DNA of 64,000 nucleotides, taken from Aporrectodea caliginosa. Its lineage: Eukaryota > Annelida > Clitellata > Crassiclitellata > Lumbricidae. The position numbers and the translations under genes were made by a program. Location: NCBI GenBank assembly GCA_020284085.1, contig JACEVL010000154.1, forward strand, positions 2,062,143-2,126,142. Direction: 5' to 3'. This document shows, one piece after another, positions 1 to 11,959 of this stretch (its first letter is position 1; each line of letters begins with the position of its first letter). The notes below the pieces were generated by a model. It was given only the letters and a program-made list of their open reading frames with translations. It was not told where the DNA came from and ran no database searches.

Positions 1-207
1 GTAATTTACTTTTTCCAATCACATGAGGAATGTCACACATGCCTCCCACATCACGGGATCATGACCGTACATTGCATGATCACTTTTGCAGCTATGTACA
101 CTCAAGTGACAAAAAACTCTTGATACATCATTAGATCAACTGCAGCTGGGATAATTATGCTAACGGCATCTTTAAAGATCTCACTCTCTCAACATTACCC
201 ATCAGCA

Positions 208-1125
208 ACCATAATCATAATTTAGAGATTTCTACAGTGACTAAAGAAAGCTAACTCATTCAGATAAGCTTATTCACAAGTATCCAGTCAAAAGCAGGGT
301 TGGGTTAATACTGGGAAAAACCTATTTTTGCCAAGACATTGCCAAAAACCGGTTATTGCCGGTTATAGCCAGTTGTTGTCGGCTTCTTCCATAGTAAAGG
401 CAAGGCAAATGAAAATCATATTTCACTGCACAGTTACCGGTATAATAAATTTTTCTTGAGAGAAATTAAAACTACTGTACTAAATCTATATTACCCCATA
501 GTATAAATGCAGTTAAGGTCAACCAAATGAGATTCAGATAAAAAAACTCTGACCCACAGTTCAACTACTAGATCAGTGATGTAATATAACTAGCAAAATG
601 TAAAATATTGGCACATAATAAAAAAGCTAGTAATCCAGATAAATGAAAAATGAAGCTAGCTGTGAAGATTCCATATTTTATAACCACAATAATTTATAGT
701 TTCTACTCTTGCAAAGAGCATTTTGCCATTTTTGCCAAGAGCGTTTTGCCATTTTTGCCAAGAGCTTTTTGCCACGACAGATATTGCCATGGCAAAAACC
801 AGTTATAACCAGTGGCCGGCAACAACTTGCCAACCCTGGTCAAAAGAAATTTGATGGAGAGTTAAGGTCAGGTTTGATTCCAGGTCAAGATGCAAGGGTG
901 AGGAAGGCAGACAGTCAGATGGCTACAATGGATGGTGTTGTGTTTAGAATTGCAGCAGTGAGAGAGGTAATGAGGAAAAGATAAATCAGGGTACTAGGAT
1001 TTATGGAAGAGGAGGGTTTACACAGTTTTGAATTAAAGACCTGCTCAGAGATACTGCAAGCGGTGCAGTTTTGGTGAGCAATCTGTCTTAAATGCTGCAG
1101 CCTGTCTCTTTGGTGGCAACCCAAA
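208..1125 (-). mobile_element. LINE-B 3' fragment, split by a hAT element
   Basis: The 3' end lies at low coordinates. Around 208-286 the strand carries the same tail as the copies at 18.24 and 48.02 kb (TAATCATAAT, then ATTTCTACAG, then CTTATTCACA). The copy resumes after the hAT insertion at about 847 with text matching 18.35-18.54 kb. Translation on the minus strand gives QVFNSKLCK, matching QVFHSKLKT of the better preserved copy at 18.4 kb. It is 5' truncated and decayed. Confidence 0.7.
295..838. mobile_element. Non-autonomous hAT element (hAT-1), 544 bp
   Basis: The ends are CAGGGTTGG and its inverse CCAACCCTG. They are flanked by a perfect 8-bp direct repeat GTCAAAAG at 287-294 and 839-846, the target-site duplication length of hAT transposons. 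The interior has no transposase. It does have about three copies of a 25-bp unit built on TTTTGCCAAGAGC (705-775) and GGTTATAACC-type palindromes. It sits inside a LINE-B copy. Confidence 0.85.
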
Positions 1126-2427
1126 GTCTGGGCACATAGGTAACTGCATATGGAAATAACTGCACTGGTGGTTCTTGCGAAGATGTGCTGGGTTTAAGAC
1201 TTCAATGCTCATACTGGCTGTGCTCCATCTTATCTTTCGTAGCTATTTCAATTTTACCAATACTGGATCGCATATATACATCTGCAACACAAGGTGTCGT
1301 AATTTCAGCCAAAAATTTTAATGCAGCATATTTTAAATTCAGCCCACAAATCTGGAAATGGTTTGTTAGTAAGCCTACACCATGAGCTTCTCCTCTAAAA
1401 CACCAATCTGTGAGATTGTGGCATTGTGTCAGTCACTACACTGAGAGAGCCTCTAAACCTCTAAGGAATTTCCTTTGAAGCTGCCTCCTATAAATTTCAT
1501 CTCCCACCCACAACATTTAGTGCAAGGTGAACACTACTCCAGATGGTCACAACACATAACATTATAATGATATAAATACAAGTGCTGTCACATTTTTCAA
1601 GCGTCATTTACATCCATTGTATCTCAGAGTGCATTACACAATGAGGAAGCATCATTTCAAAAAGTTCATCTTAAGATGTCACCTGAAAATTTGTCCAGTG
1701 CAGGGTCACCTTCCTCTGATAGTTAACAAGCCATGGATCCTGTTAAATCTTTGGTGGGAACATCTTTTCCAATTACAGAATTACTGCCTTTTAAGTAAGT
1801 CAGCAAAAGCCATTTGCTCCACACAGAAGCACCCTAGTAGTAGCATCATAAATAGATAATTTCACTCTGGCATTCATTCAAAATTCTCAACTGGACACTA
1901 AAGACTGTAGGAAAGGATTCTGGAAGTCGTCTCCGCTTCCAAGACAGCACACGACATCGGTGCAGCTCTTTACAAAGTGGAAAACAGGCAATCAAAGCCG
2001 CTGAAACGACGCTAATAAGGCTTTGGTTCCGCTGTCGAGACAAGTCGCAATTTATTATGTGATCAAAGCCGCACAAGGTATTCCAAGAGCCGAAGAAGAA
2101 GAAGAAGCGTTGGACGAAGGTGGGAGGATGATGGTGAGAAAATTGAACAGAAAATGAATTAGCGCTCGACAAGACTGAAAGGCAACGACATAAAACCTTT
2201 AGACGAAGGTAAAGAATGTATCGCATATGTATACAGACAATGAGGAAGCCTAAGTGAGTTTAGGAAGAGAAATAAGATAGAGTGGATGTGCAGAAGCAGC
2301 ATCAGAAATGACTACAGTGACAGAATGGAAACGTGATACGAAAACTGAAGTAAGATTAAACAGTAAGTAAGTACTTAAAATTAAAAGCAGTTGGATAATT
2401 AGTGCAACAATCTTTGAATTTTTCAGA
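1126..2427. other. Intergenic, no supported gene
   Basis: No reading frame shows recognisable protein similarity. A CpG-richer block at about 1900-2220 has a short plus-strand frame with an acidic run (AEEEEEALDEGG, near 2085), without convincing splice sites or a family match. It could be an unrecognised exon. Confidence 0.4.
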
Positions 2428-2690
2428 ATTCATTAATTCATTCAAATCAAACATTTATATAGCGCCCTTCAAAAAACTACTCAGAGGTGCTCCAACTCCA
2501 GCATGGTTAAAAAGAACAGTCTCAAGGTGAGAAAAGAACAGAGGAGAGAAGGTCCTGGGAAAGATGCAAAGCTCCAGAGGGAGGCCATTCCCGGTCAAGG
2601 GGGCCCACCAATGGTCCTTCTCATCCTGTTTAACCTCTTGTGCCTTTCTATCCAGTAGATTAATGGGTTGGGTTTGTTCTGGCAAGATAG
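2428..2690 (-). mobile_element. LINE-A 3' end fragment
   Basis: The start (ATTCATTAATTCATTC, then TTTATATAGCGCCC) is the inverted 3' tail of LINE-A at 14.26 kb. The minus-strand frame gives GNGLPLELCIFPRTFSPLFF, which resembles the C-terminal WNxLPxxLR region of CR1/L2-like reverse transcriptases. 5' truncated. Confidence 0.65.
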
Positions 2691-2699
2691 TGCAATACT

Positions 2700-5008
2700 A
2701 TCCTGATAGTAAGACCTTGATGCTCATGCATAATGACCCTAGCAAGCTGAGCTTCATCTTAATCAGCTTTGTGTCTCAGTCTCTTCAATTCACAGGTTGC
2801 AAGTTTCTTTGCTCTGATGTGAAAGGTAACTTGGTTTTTCCACCAACACAAACCTCCATGGTCCAGCATAGAAGTTCAGCTGTGGTCAATCCATCCATCC
2901 TTCTGAAATAAGTTGCCAAACAATCTGCAACATAAACTCCTCAGCCTCTCTTTGCCTCTTTGTTGTTTCATGTTGCTAGGTTGGGAGCAACTGATGAGTT
3001 TCTTTAAGTGGCACCATATAAATTTATGATTATAGTTACTATCATGGACACCTCCACTTTTCAAAATCTTGATGGAAAATCAGGGAGGGATGGAAGAAGT
3101 GTACCTACTCTCCCATTCCCTCCTACACATACTGCTCTATTGTTTTCTATGCATTCACTTTGGATGAGAATCTGTTCCATGTGTGTGCATGGGTGTGCCA
3201 TTGATAACTCTTCTAGTTTACTGTGTATGGTTTTGCTTGTTAATGACATATCTGTCTAAATGATATTAACATCATATAGATTGGCACAAGCAACGCTTCT
3301 GTCAGGTACTTAAAAGGCACTATAGTAAGCTAAGCATCCAGGCACACACATACATACAAACAGTTGTAGTAGTAGTAGTAGCAGCAGCAGGAGCAGTACA
3401 CTTTGCAAAATAGAGTTGATGTAAAATGTTTCTGTTGTTGGATCAGGAAAAGCCTAAAAACTATTCAGCTATTAGTAGCGACTATTAGGGCTACTGGCAC
3501 TCGCTTCAAGATGTTCGAAGAATAGCAAGTTCATTGGTAGCTGATGATGCAAAGTCTACAAATTCAAAGTATAGTGCTCGATAAACTGCATCTGCAATAA
3601 TTCTTGGCAAGTAGTAGTAGTAGTATTCTTCCAGTTGCTAATGTAATCACTGTTTTTGTTTCTCTTCATCTCACAGGTAACCATCATCTCTAGCAACACC
3701 ACCATCATCATCACTACTGTCATCACCATCATCATCTTCATCAATCATCTTCACCACTACCATGACCAATTGACCATCGTCTTCAGAATTAGCATACGTT
3801 TATAAACTATATGCTGGTAACGAAAGTAAAAGCAATTTCTCCGATCGACCGTAAGAGCACAGAATTGAACACTGGTGAGACCCGAATCTAACGATCGACA
3901 TCAACGCATGAAAACTGTCATTCCTCAGGCACTTACCTTCCAAAATGCCACGAGAAATCACAGAAGAACTCGTAAAGCAACGCCTCTGAGACACATCATC
4001 AACTAAACGCCGAGCCCTTGCTGAACACCGACAGGGGAAACACTGTAGACATCGTGGGGCAATATAAATGCAAATTATGACGTGGTGCGTCCGATTATGC
4101 ATGAACAATAGACTGAAAGTGATGAGGACAGATGAGGGTCAAGGCGTATCAATCATTCCGTCGGCCGATCCAAAGTCAGTGTCTAATGACCGGCCAATTC
4201 GGACACAAAAACTGTACTCGCTTTCATCAGAGATCCATTCAGCTCTGATCCGTAGCAAACCATTCGATACGAACAATTAACCAGAGATAACAGTTAATTA
4301 TCAACAAGGAGAGGTAAGGCGAATTCATTATAGATTAATTAATCACACCTCTAAAACTCTAGGACGTGTGATTAATTACAAAAGGAGTAGACATCTGCTC
4401 ACAGGTTGCACGAAAACAATTAGATGCAGAAAGTGTAGAAGATGGAGTCAGAAACAGCTGTCACTACTGAACATCTGCTTTGCAGGAGTTGCTTGTGGAG
4501 GGATTACGTATGCGTCTTATGGGGTCATGGTTAGAAACAATCGGATGAATGCAGATAAACACTTGTCAACAGGAATCTTGGATTTCTGAGAATAACAGAT
4601 GCACTTGTGCTACAGAAACACGGATGCAAAACAATACAGCCTGAAGATCAACAAGAAATACTGAACAGACTCAGGGAAAAGTAAACTTAATAGAAAGGGA
4701 ATGGCCAAAACTGTGCATTCAAAAGCTGGAACAAATACATTAATTCTGTTACCTTAGAAACAGAGGGACTGTAAATGTTGTGCCGATATCAAAAAAGAGT
4801 CAGAATTGGCAAAAACCAGTTTAAAATAAAGTAGATCTCCTAAGAGGAAAATGAATTTAGATCAACAATAAGAATGGTAAGAAGTCTTAATAAAAGAAAA
4901 AAAAGAAAAAAAAATATATAGACACATTAAACATCAGGGTTAGGGTTTGTAATTAAGTAGCTAATTAGAAAATTAGCTACTAAATTAACATAATCAGTAT
5001 GACCAAAC
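2700..5008. other. Intergenic; one possible minus-strand splice donor
   Basis: Mostly unique AT-rich sequence with small (GTA)n and (CAT)n runs at 3367-3392 and 3690-3760. A CpG-richer stretch at 3830-4260 contains a strong minus-strand donor (GGAAG then GTAAGTG, near 3945), which could end a 5' exon. No protein family was recognised. Confidence 0.35.
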
Positions 5009-5143
5009 ATAATAATAATAATAATATCTTTTCTTTAATTTAGCGCCTGACAAACGCACTGCGCTGTACATTTACATGTTATGCAATTGAAACAATCTTA
5101 ACTAGTTAACTACTAACAGAACAGACAGCTTGTAATACATAGT
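5009..5143 (-). mobile_element. tRNA-derived SINE-1, 3' half, inverted copy
   Basis: About 120 bp match, in reverse orientation, the 3' half of the SINE at 5.56-5.79 kb (GCGCCTGACAAACGCACTGC and following), including the (ATA)n tail. The tRNA-like head is missing, so this is a 5'-truncated insertion. Confidence 0.75.
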
Positions 5144-5386
5144 GAAAGAAGAATAACTGGGTTAGTGCAGGAGGAGAGGACACCGATGGGAACTAGAAAG
5201 AAAACAGCAAGTGCCGTTTTCAACACAACAATTTAAAAAAATAGAAGTTTAATTTGAGCAATATTATTCTAAAATACTTAATACAGTGTTTGTACATAAG
5301 AAACCATTTTAGAAATGGAAGAGTAACAAAAGTATGGTAGCCACATCAAATGTAAATTTTAAAATGTCAAATATGTATGCTGATGT

Positions 5387-5457
5387 TTAACACTTTAATG
5401 ACGACAGCATACTAAAAGCGACTGGGAAGCCAATGCAGCTTGTCATTAAAGTGTTAA
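5387..5457. repeat. Tiny hairpin element, copy 1 (71 bp)
   Basis: An imperfect palindrome with arms TTAACACTTTAATGACGA and its inverse around a core ACTGGGAAGCCAATGC. The same unit recurs at 29.09, 31.75 (partial), 36.46 and 42.81 kb. Confidence 0.75.
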
Positions 5458-5555
5458 AAGCAGGAGTCCACCGTAAGGCTGGTAGAACAATTACTGGTCC
5501 TCAACATCAGAAAGTTTGAGAAGCACTGGTCTACACTATACCCTCCCTCACTAGT

Positions 5556-5785
5556 GGGGGGGGGCCCGATAGCGAATTGGATAACATCTGGCGTAGAGCG
5601 AGAGGTACCGAGTTCGAGTCCCGTAGGGCGGATATGCTTTGTAGGCTGCTATTAGCGCCGTGTATTGCAGGCTGTCTGTTCTGTTAGTAGTTAAGATTGT
5701 TTCAATTGCATAACATATAAATGTACAGCGCAGTGCGTTTGTCAGGCGCTTGATTAAAGAAATGATATTATTATTATTATTATTA
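5556..5785 (+). mobile_element. tRNA-derived SINE-1, complete-looking copy
   Basis: After a run of G comes a tRNA-like head: an A-box-like TAGCGAATTGG near 5570 and a B box GAGTTCGAGTCCCG near 5610. A unique body follows, ending GTTTGTCAGGCGCTTGATTA, then a (TTA)n tail at 5768-5785. The pairing of RNA polymerase III boxes with a short repeat tail is the SINE plan. The parent tRNA is uncertain. Confidence 0.8.
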
Positions 5786-6106
5786 ACTGGGGAGGGTCAT
5801 CCTGCACACAAAGTGAATAAGCCTCATTTGTTTCAGATACTAAGATAATACCAAAGGATGCTTGTTGTGAATTGCTACAATTAAACTGTAGCAACGAATG
5901 AAGTTGACTCCTTGGATAGAACAGACTGTGTTCAGTGCAGCAACAAAACAATCAGAAATAAGCAAATTGCATGCACATGCATGTATAATGCATGCATGCA
6001 TATACGTGTGTATGTATGCATGTATGTAAGTACTGGTATGTAAGTACTGGCATGTATGCAAGCAAGTACTGGTATGTATGTAATGTATCGTATCATATCG
6101 TATCTG

Positions 6107-6240
6107 TAGATTTATATAGTGCATCTCACAGAATGACTATTCAGAGGCGCTCTCAGCATGGAAACCCCGGGGAAAAAGAAATGCCTTTAAAGAATGAGAG
6201 ACTGATGGGCGGAAACGAGTCATTTAGTGAGGAAGGAAGG
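6107..6240 (-). mobile_element. LINE-A/SINE tail relic
   Basis: TTTATATAGTGCATCTC followed by ATTCAGAGGCGCTCTCAGCATGG is a diverged copy of the inverted LINE-A 3' tail. No coding sequence survives. Confidence 0.5.
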
Positions 6241-6760
6241 TCATGTAAGTACTGGTATGTATGTATGCATCTAGAGACTTACTATAGTACCTGTCAAAAG
6301 TGCTGCACTTTTTAGCCTAAGTGAAGCTAAAGAGTGCACTAAGACAAAGAAGTTCATATAACACTGACATAACTGGAAAAGTCTGCACTTATGGCCTCTT
6401 GCACACATGTAGAGCCAAACCAACTGTGTGTACAGCAGATCCAAGAATACTTGTTGAACAAGTAAATAAACTGTCAATAAGAAGAATTCTAAAGAAAAAT
6501 GACTTATATGCTCAGAAAAGGTAAAACTCGTCATCTTTTTAGTAGCAAGACAGCCTTCCCACCAAGTAAGCATTTGCCTCCAAATGGGAAAGACCCTGAA
6601 TGAATATCAACACAAAACAACGAAAGGTTGCAAAGATCTCAGCTGCCCTTCCATCTTCCGCCCTTCTTCCATCAGCAACGTATTTCCTCCAGATAATCCT
6701 AATGAAGGAGCGCATCATGATTGATAGCAGATAAAAGCAGACTGCAAGGATTATTCCTCT

Positions 6761-6761
<1 letters not shown>

Positions 6762-6791
<30 letters not shown>

Positions 6792-6992
6792 GACTGTCTA
6801 TCTGTCTCTCACCAAGTCTTGTTATTTCTTTGTAGGCCTATATGTCTCATAACATTTTGTCTATATGTTCATACTTCCACCTATGTACGCTGATTTATCT
6901 GACTTAGTATATCCATGCTCATCTGTCTGTCTCTGTCTCTGTCTGTCTGTCTGTGTCTGTCTATGTCTGTCTGTCTGTGTCTGTCCTGCTCT
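6762..6992. repeat. (TCTG)n microsatellites
   Basis: Two tetranucleotide tracts, about 6762-6802 and 6919-6992, with interruptions. Confidence 0.9.
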
Positions 6993-7231
6993 CTTTCAGA
7001 TGCCATACATAAGAAGAGCAACTCTACAATGGGCAAATTTCATCGAGTTGAACTAAAATGAATTTACTGATCAGCATATATCGAAAACATTGTACACATG
7101 CTGCCACAAACAATTTCCAGTGAAAAGCTTGCAGAATTTAAAAGCCTCCGACAGGTTAAGTAAGTTCCTGAAGACTCAACCAGTGATAAGGAATTATATT
7201 AGAAAAATTCAAAGGTGTTGCGGCAACTTAC

Positions 7232-7565
7232 CACATCGTCCATCAAACTTCTTCTCGATGTCCTTCATTTCCCGACAGGAAACTCTTTTCATTTCACACG
7301 AGTTATCGTAGTCGCGACCATCCATGCCGCAGACGGGGGTGCTGCCCACATTGTCCCCAAATGTATCACAGTGCTCTGGACACAGACAACGGGCCGTCAG
7401 TCCGTCAAGAGATGGCATGCACTGAGCCCCGTAGCTGCACAGCTTCCCAATGCACGGGTCTCTCTGGTCATCTGGAAAGACGTAACAAGATGACGTACAC
7501 CCGGTGATGAAGAAGATGACAAATGTCTGCACACCAGAAAATTCCCACATCTTCAAGGATCTCAT
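7232..7565 (-). CDS. Secreted/membrane protein with FOLN-Kazal module, first coding exon (partial)
   Basis: The frame encodes about 111 residues. A hydrophobic leader follows the first Met codons at 7565 and 7550 (FSGVQTFVIFFITGCTSSC, a likely signal peptide). Next come a follistatin-type cysteine segment (DPCIGKLCSYGAQC, then ARCLCPEHC) and a Kazal core (TPVCGMDGRDYDNSCEMKR, ending FDGRCG). The six-cysteine Kazal spacing and the Y-xx-xC motif are visible. The exon ends after TGTG at a strong donor GTAAGT, in phase 1, the usual phase for Kazal exons. Such modules occur in agrin, follistatin-like, SPARC-like and tomoregulin proteins; one module cannot decide which. Later exons should lie at lower coordinates, but none was recognised in the remaining 7.2 kb, so they are beyond a long intron or outside the window. 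The frame is open above 7565, but without an upstream ATG. Confidence 0.75.
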
Positions 7566-7960
7566 CTTTAAACTTCTAAAGCATCGCAATTATTTATTCG
7601 GCAGAAAATGCTCGAAATCAGCAGCTGCTCCAAAGCAGAACTGCTAAAGACCGGTTGAAGTACGGTAGAATCGTTCGGTTACAGCAACGCCGAGTAGATC
7701 GGATATGCGCGACAATTGACGTAGCGACATTCTGGTGTCAGACAACGTCGTGGCAGATGCTGCCGGTGTCTGTGCATTCGTCGATGTGTCAGAAACTGGA
7801 GGGGCCACGCGAGACGATGGCAGGACGCCGTGTCAGACGCAGCTGGTCGCTAAATGGAAGCTAGCGCTAATCCAGATGTGCAATGGAACACCACCGGCAA
7901 CAACGAATGCATTCACGCAACCCTTGCGTTCAGTTCCATTTCATCGCTGAGGCTCCTGCA
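7566..7960 (-). promoter_or_regulatory. CpG-richer region upstream of the Kazal gene, possible promoter/5' UTR
   Basis: Base composition shifts to many CG dinucleotides (for example GCCACGCGAGACGATGG near 7803), against the AT-rich surroundings, directly upstream of the first coding exon. No TATA box is certain. Position and composition are the only support. Confidence 0.35.
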
Positions 7961-9311
7961 TTACATGGATTGTCAAGAAATCAGTTTCTGCTTATATTGT
8001 TAGCATAAATATTACTATTGTTAAAATCAGTTTTTGCCTATATAATTATATTATTAGCATAATTATTAGTATTGTCACTTTTTTGCTATTATTTGCATCA
8101 AGAATAAATTTCCTTTGTATTTATCATCATCACTATAAATAATTATCTATAAAGACTTAAAAGCAGTTTATCAATGGGGCCAGCATGTACAAATCATTAT
8201 TTATTCTTTCAAAAGCAATTAGGAGCCATGAGAATGGTACTTTTACAAAATGTGTAATGTTGTAATGTAATGTAACTCTCTGAAATTTCTCTGCACCACG
8301 CAAAAGCTACATCAGGGAGATCAGCTTATTTACCGGCACTATATCAAACCAAGTTCAAAGTAGCCAGGAACATTCTGCAGATCATTATATATACAATTTA
8401 GGAAAAAACCGTACACTAGTTAAGTCATTAAAAAGACACTCTTAAAACAATGTCTGCCAACATCATAGTGGCCGGAATACCTTTGACATTATACAAGTGT
8501 TTCAGAAGAGCAACCTAACTGTAGACTACAGCCTGTGACAGTCAGTGCAGATTTCTGTATTGGCCAAATAAGAGTATTGCATTGGATCAGTTGACAATGA
8601 CTCCTCCTGTTCCTTGTAACAAGACAATGTACAATGGGTAATTCAGCAGTTTCAGCAAATTTAGCAATTTCGTAAATTTTAAAATTTAGCGATGGACAAT
8701 ACTGGGTCTTTTTTGGGTTCTCTTGAGCTTTTGCTGGTACAAATCTTTTGAATTTGCTGCCCATTTCTGGTGTTGTACATGTTCATCGTGAAAGTGTAAA
8801 CAGGAGCACTTTTCAGGTGTAAGACTGTCAAAAATCAAATTTTAATTTTTCTTATATCTTAAGCTCCACCCTAGTGACCATGTTGGTAGTTTCACTGAAG
8901 CTTGGGTTCACCAGATGACATACACTGATGACATTCAGCAGTATTAAACCCATCATTCTACTTAGTGTACACATGCCTGTGTGCCGACTGCTCGAGCCTT
9001 TGTCATGAACGTGAAAGCCTTGACGCTCTTAAATCAGCTTCTGCTGAATGCTGCATAAACACAATACTTACGGCTGGGCACACATCAGGTATGAAAAAAA
9101 GACTGATGACGGAAAAGCAAGTCTCAATATTCTGACCAGAATTCGCAACGCGTCATCTGTGACCCACGTAATCACATATGTATTGTATGTATGTACATGT
9201 ATGTACTTATGTGTATATGGATGATTGGATGGGTATGTATGTAAATATGTTTGTATATGATCACTAATATATCACCTTTAAAAAGCTCTAAAACGTGCTG
9301 AAATATTGCTA
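7961..9311. other. Intergenic, nothing recognised
   Basis: AT-rich unique-looking sequence, with a (GTAT)n-like stretch at 9170-9250. No protein-like frame. Confidence 0.5.
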
Positions 9312-9420
9312 CAGTAAAACGTCAATATTTCAAAGTTTGATGGACCCTAACCAACAATTGTATATATCTGAGGTTCAAAATAAGTTGGATATTCACATCA
9401 AGCTCTTTTCCAAGGACTCC
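9312..9420 (+). mobile_element. One end of a pogo/Tigger-like element
   Basis: After TA comes CAGTAAAACGTCAATATTTC, and TATATCTGAGGTTCAAAATA follows further in. This is the same terminal style as the element in the HP1 intron (TATATCCGAGGTTCGAAATA at 35.56 kb). No matching second end was found nearby. Confidence 0.5.
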
Positions 9421-9659
9421 ACATGAACTGAAGTTGTTAGGAACCTTTAATGAAACCTGCACTTTTTGTGTTAAAGCTAACAGACGATACAACTGTAACT
9501 GAAAATATGATACATGTACCGGTATATTATTTCTTAACTGTAAAACAAACTTTGCAATATTCCCAATGAGTACAAACCTGAACCAAAAGTTGTCACAAAA
9601 GTTGCTAATTATACTAGAAGAAGAATGCAGTCCATTAAGGAAAACCTAGAGGCAGCCAT

Positions 9660-10440
9660 AGGTATGAAGTGTCTGTTAGTGACCTCATTTACTTGGTCTC
9701 AGCAACCTTTTCCTCAGTCCTGTTTGTTCACTCATTTGTACTGATGTGCATTAACTACTGCAACTCTATATTAAACCCATTGCCTCCAAAGTTTGGGACA
9801 TGTCAGCTCCTGACCAATCTTAACAATGCCTTCCTTAACTGGGGAATATCAGCTGCAAGTTATTGGCTGAATATTCAAACTAAATATCTTGTTTCTATCA
9901 TAATTTTAGAGCAATATGCCACATAAGGTTTGCTCTTACCAAGGAAATGTTACAGACTATACTTGTCTGCTCTCATCTTGATTGTGCCAACTGTGTGTTT
10001 GTAAGCACGTCAGATCTTGAAGTCAACAGGCTTCAATACATACAAAATTCTCTGGCTTCCCTAGTTCTGTGCGCATTTTATTATTCTCATTGACTCTGCC
10101 TGGTCAGCTGCGTTGGCTTCCTGTAGAATTCAGAATAGATTTAAACTGTCTAGGGTTACCTATAAAAAACCCCACAACAAGCACTTCTCTCAAACTTCAA
10201 CCACTACTCTCTCCTTACATTCCACCACACAGTATGCGATCTTTGGGTATGGGTCTTTTCATTAAGCCTCGGTGTACTACTGTCATGGGCCCTTGTTCAT
10301 TCCACTTTGCTGCTCCAAGGAATGGAACCGACTAACAATGTTTGTCCGAAATTTGAACTCTCTCTCTTCCTTTAAGAAACACCTCAAAACTCACTATTTC
10401 TCATTGGTTTTAAGAATTTGGATATCTAATAGCTTTTCAC
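9660..10440 (+). mobile_element. Decayed CR1/L2-like LINE remnant
   Basis: Frames across 9950-10390 give pieces of a reverse transcriptase C-terminus: HLDCANCVFVSTSDLEVNRL, YIQNSLASLV, LRWLPVEFRI and SSFKKHLKTHYFSLV. They correspond to LDYCNALF, RLQAIQNALAR, LHWLKIPERI and SKLKTLLFHK of LINE-B. Several frameshifts are needed, so it is dead. Confidence 0.6.
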
Positions 10441-10938
10441 CTGGCAACTGACTAATCGCACCTCCAATTCGCATTTCTGTGTGACCTTGCGTGTATTAAA
10501 AATATTTGTAATAATAACACTACTATGCAAGAATATTATGCCGGCTTTCCTACTGACAAAGGGACTCAAAGATGTACCTCTGTAGAGTAGTAGGCAAGAT
10601 AGGCATTTGCATGTGAGCATAATAGGTATAATTGCCCAGACACATGAATAGGCCTACATGCATACACAATCAAATCTATGTATGCTAGGCACCAGTAACG
10701 GCACTTGCAGAGCAGAGAGAATCCACGCGCTTTCTCTCCTCTCATTGGTCATTTGTCAACATTCACCTCCTTCAGTCTATAGCACCGAATCTCTCTAAAT
10801 CATGACACATACTTTCAAGGGCCAATGACATAGGTCAACAGGCAGAAAAGAAGGTGAAAGGAGAAGCATTGCAATGATGTAATAAATCTGACACCTCTTG
10901 ATCCTCGATCCCTCTCTTTCTCCCTCTTGTTCTTTGTC

Positions 10939-10977
<39 letters not shown>

Positions 10978-11959
10978 GCCTGTCTGTCTGCCTGTCTGTC
11001 TGTCTGTCCTTCTACCTCATCTCTCAAATCCTTCATTCATCTGCACCATATATCCTGCCATTGATCTGAGGCATATACAAGTATTTTCAACATCAGTTCC
11101 TAAAGAGTTGCTTTATCTCAAAAAGTAGCAATATGACTGCCTTGCTCCCTTCAGTGCAAGACTAAGCATTATGCTGCTTTCTCACTTGTGGTAATTAATT
11201 GTACAGTAGCTAGATGGAAATAATGAATGTAGTCATACTTTATTTGATCAGATTACCGACTTAGCAAAACGAAAGTATCCACAAGGCTGTGTGAACTGCT
11301 TGGTGAAATTGTAGGACATTTCTACAACTCATTTGACGTTTGAATTAGAATCCTTGAGGGTGTAACCATCAGTATCTAATGGTGCAATGCCACCAGTAAA
11401 TAACATTGCAATACCAAATGTCGCTATGTGCAAAGTAAATAACGGTGCAATGCCATATGTTGCTATGTGCACAACTCATGATGTATGCATATTTTTTCTC
11501 ATGCTGTTTACTTCCCAAAGCACATTAGCACAAACTTCTGCCCATGACAAGAAGCGGTTCAGTGCAAGCATCCTGCTGAAGGTTGCAAAATACTGTTCAT
11601 GTTATTATGATCAGACTTGCTATCCGTCAATCACAACATTAGCATAATACCGATTTGCTGTCATGTCACCTGTCAAGCCAAGACTGTGCCCAAAAACAAG
11701 ACAATTCAGATTCATGAAAGCAATTTCAGGCCACAGCCATCAATACATATAACAGAGTCCATTGTTGCAAAAATGTCTGATTTCAAAAAGCAATACCAGA
11801 AAGTTTCTGTAATACTTTCCTACTAAGAGCATTAATTACTCTCAGAATATTTATATCCCTACCAGAGGAATCAGTTAAATATTAGTCATACTATTTATCA
11901 TCCGCTTCTGCATCACCAGTGACACAGTTGGAGGCAGGAAAATTTGCCAGCAACAAGCC
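10441..11959. other. Intergenic with a (TCTG)n microsatellite
   Basis: (TCTG)n occupies about 10938-11009. At 11377-11475 a short direct repeat based on GGTGCAATGCCA and ATGTGCAAAGTAAATAA occurs two to three times. No gene was recognised. Confidence 0.5.

Noticed and set aside
1846..2226. 126-codon minus-strand frame
   Set aside because: No recognised motif; the poly-Phe run comes from a GAA repeat.
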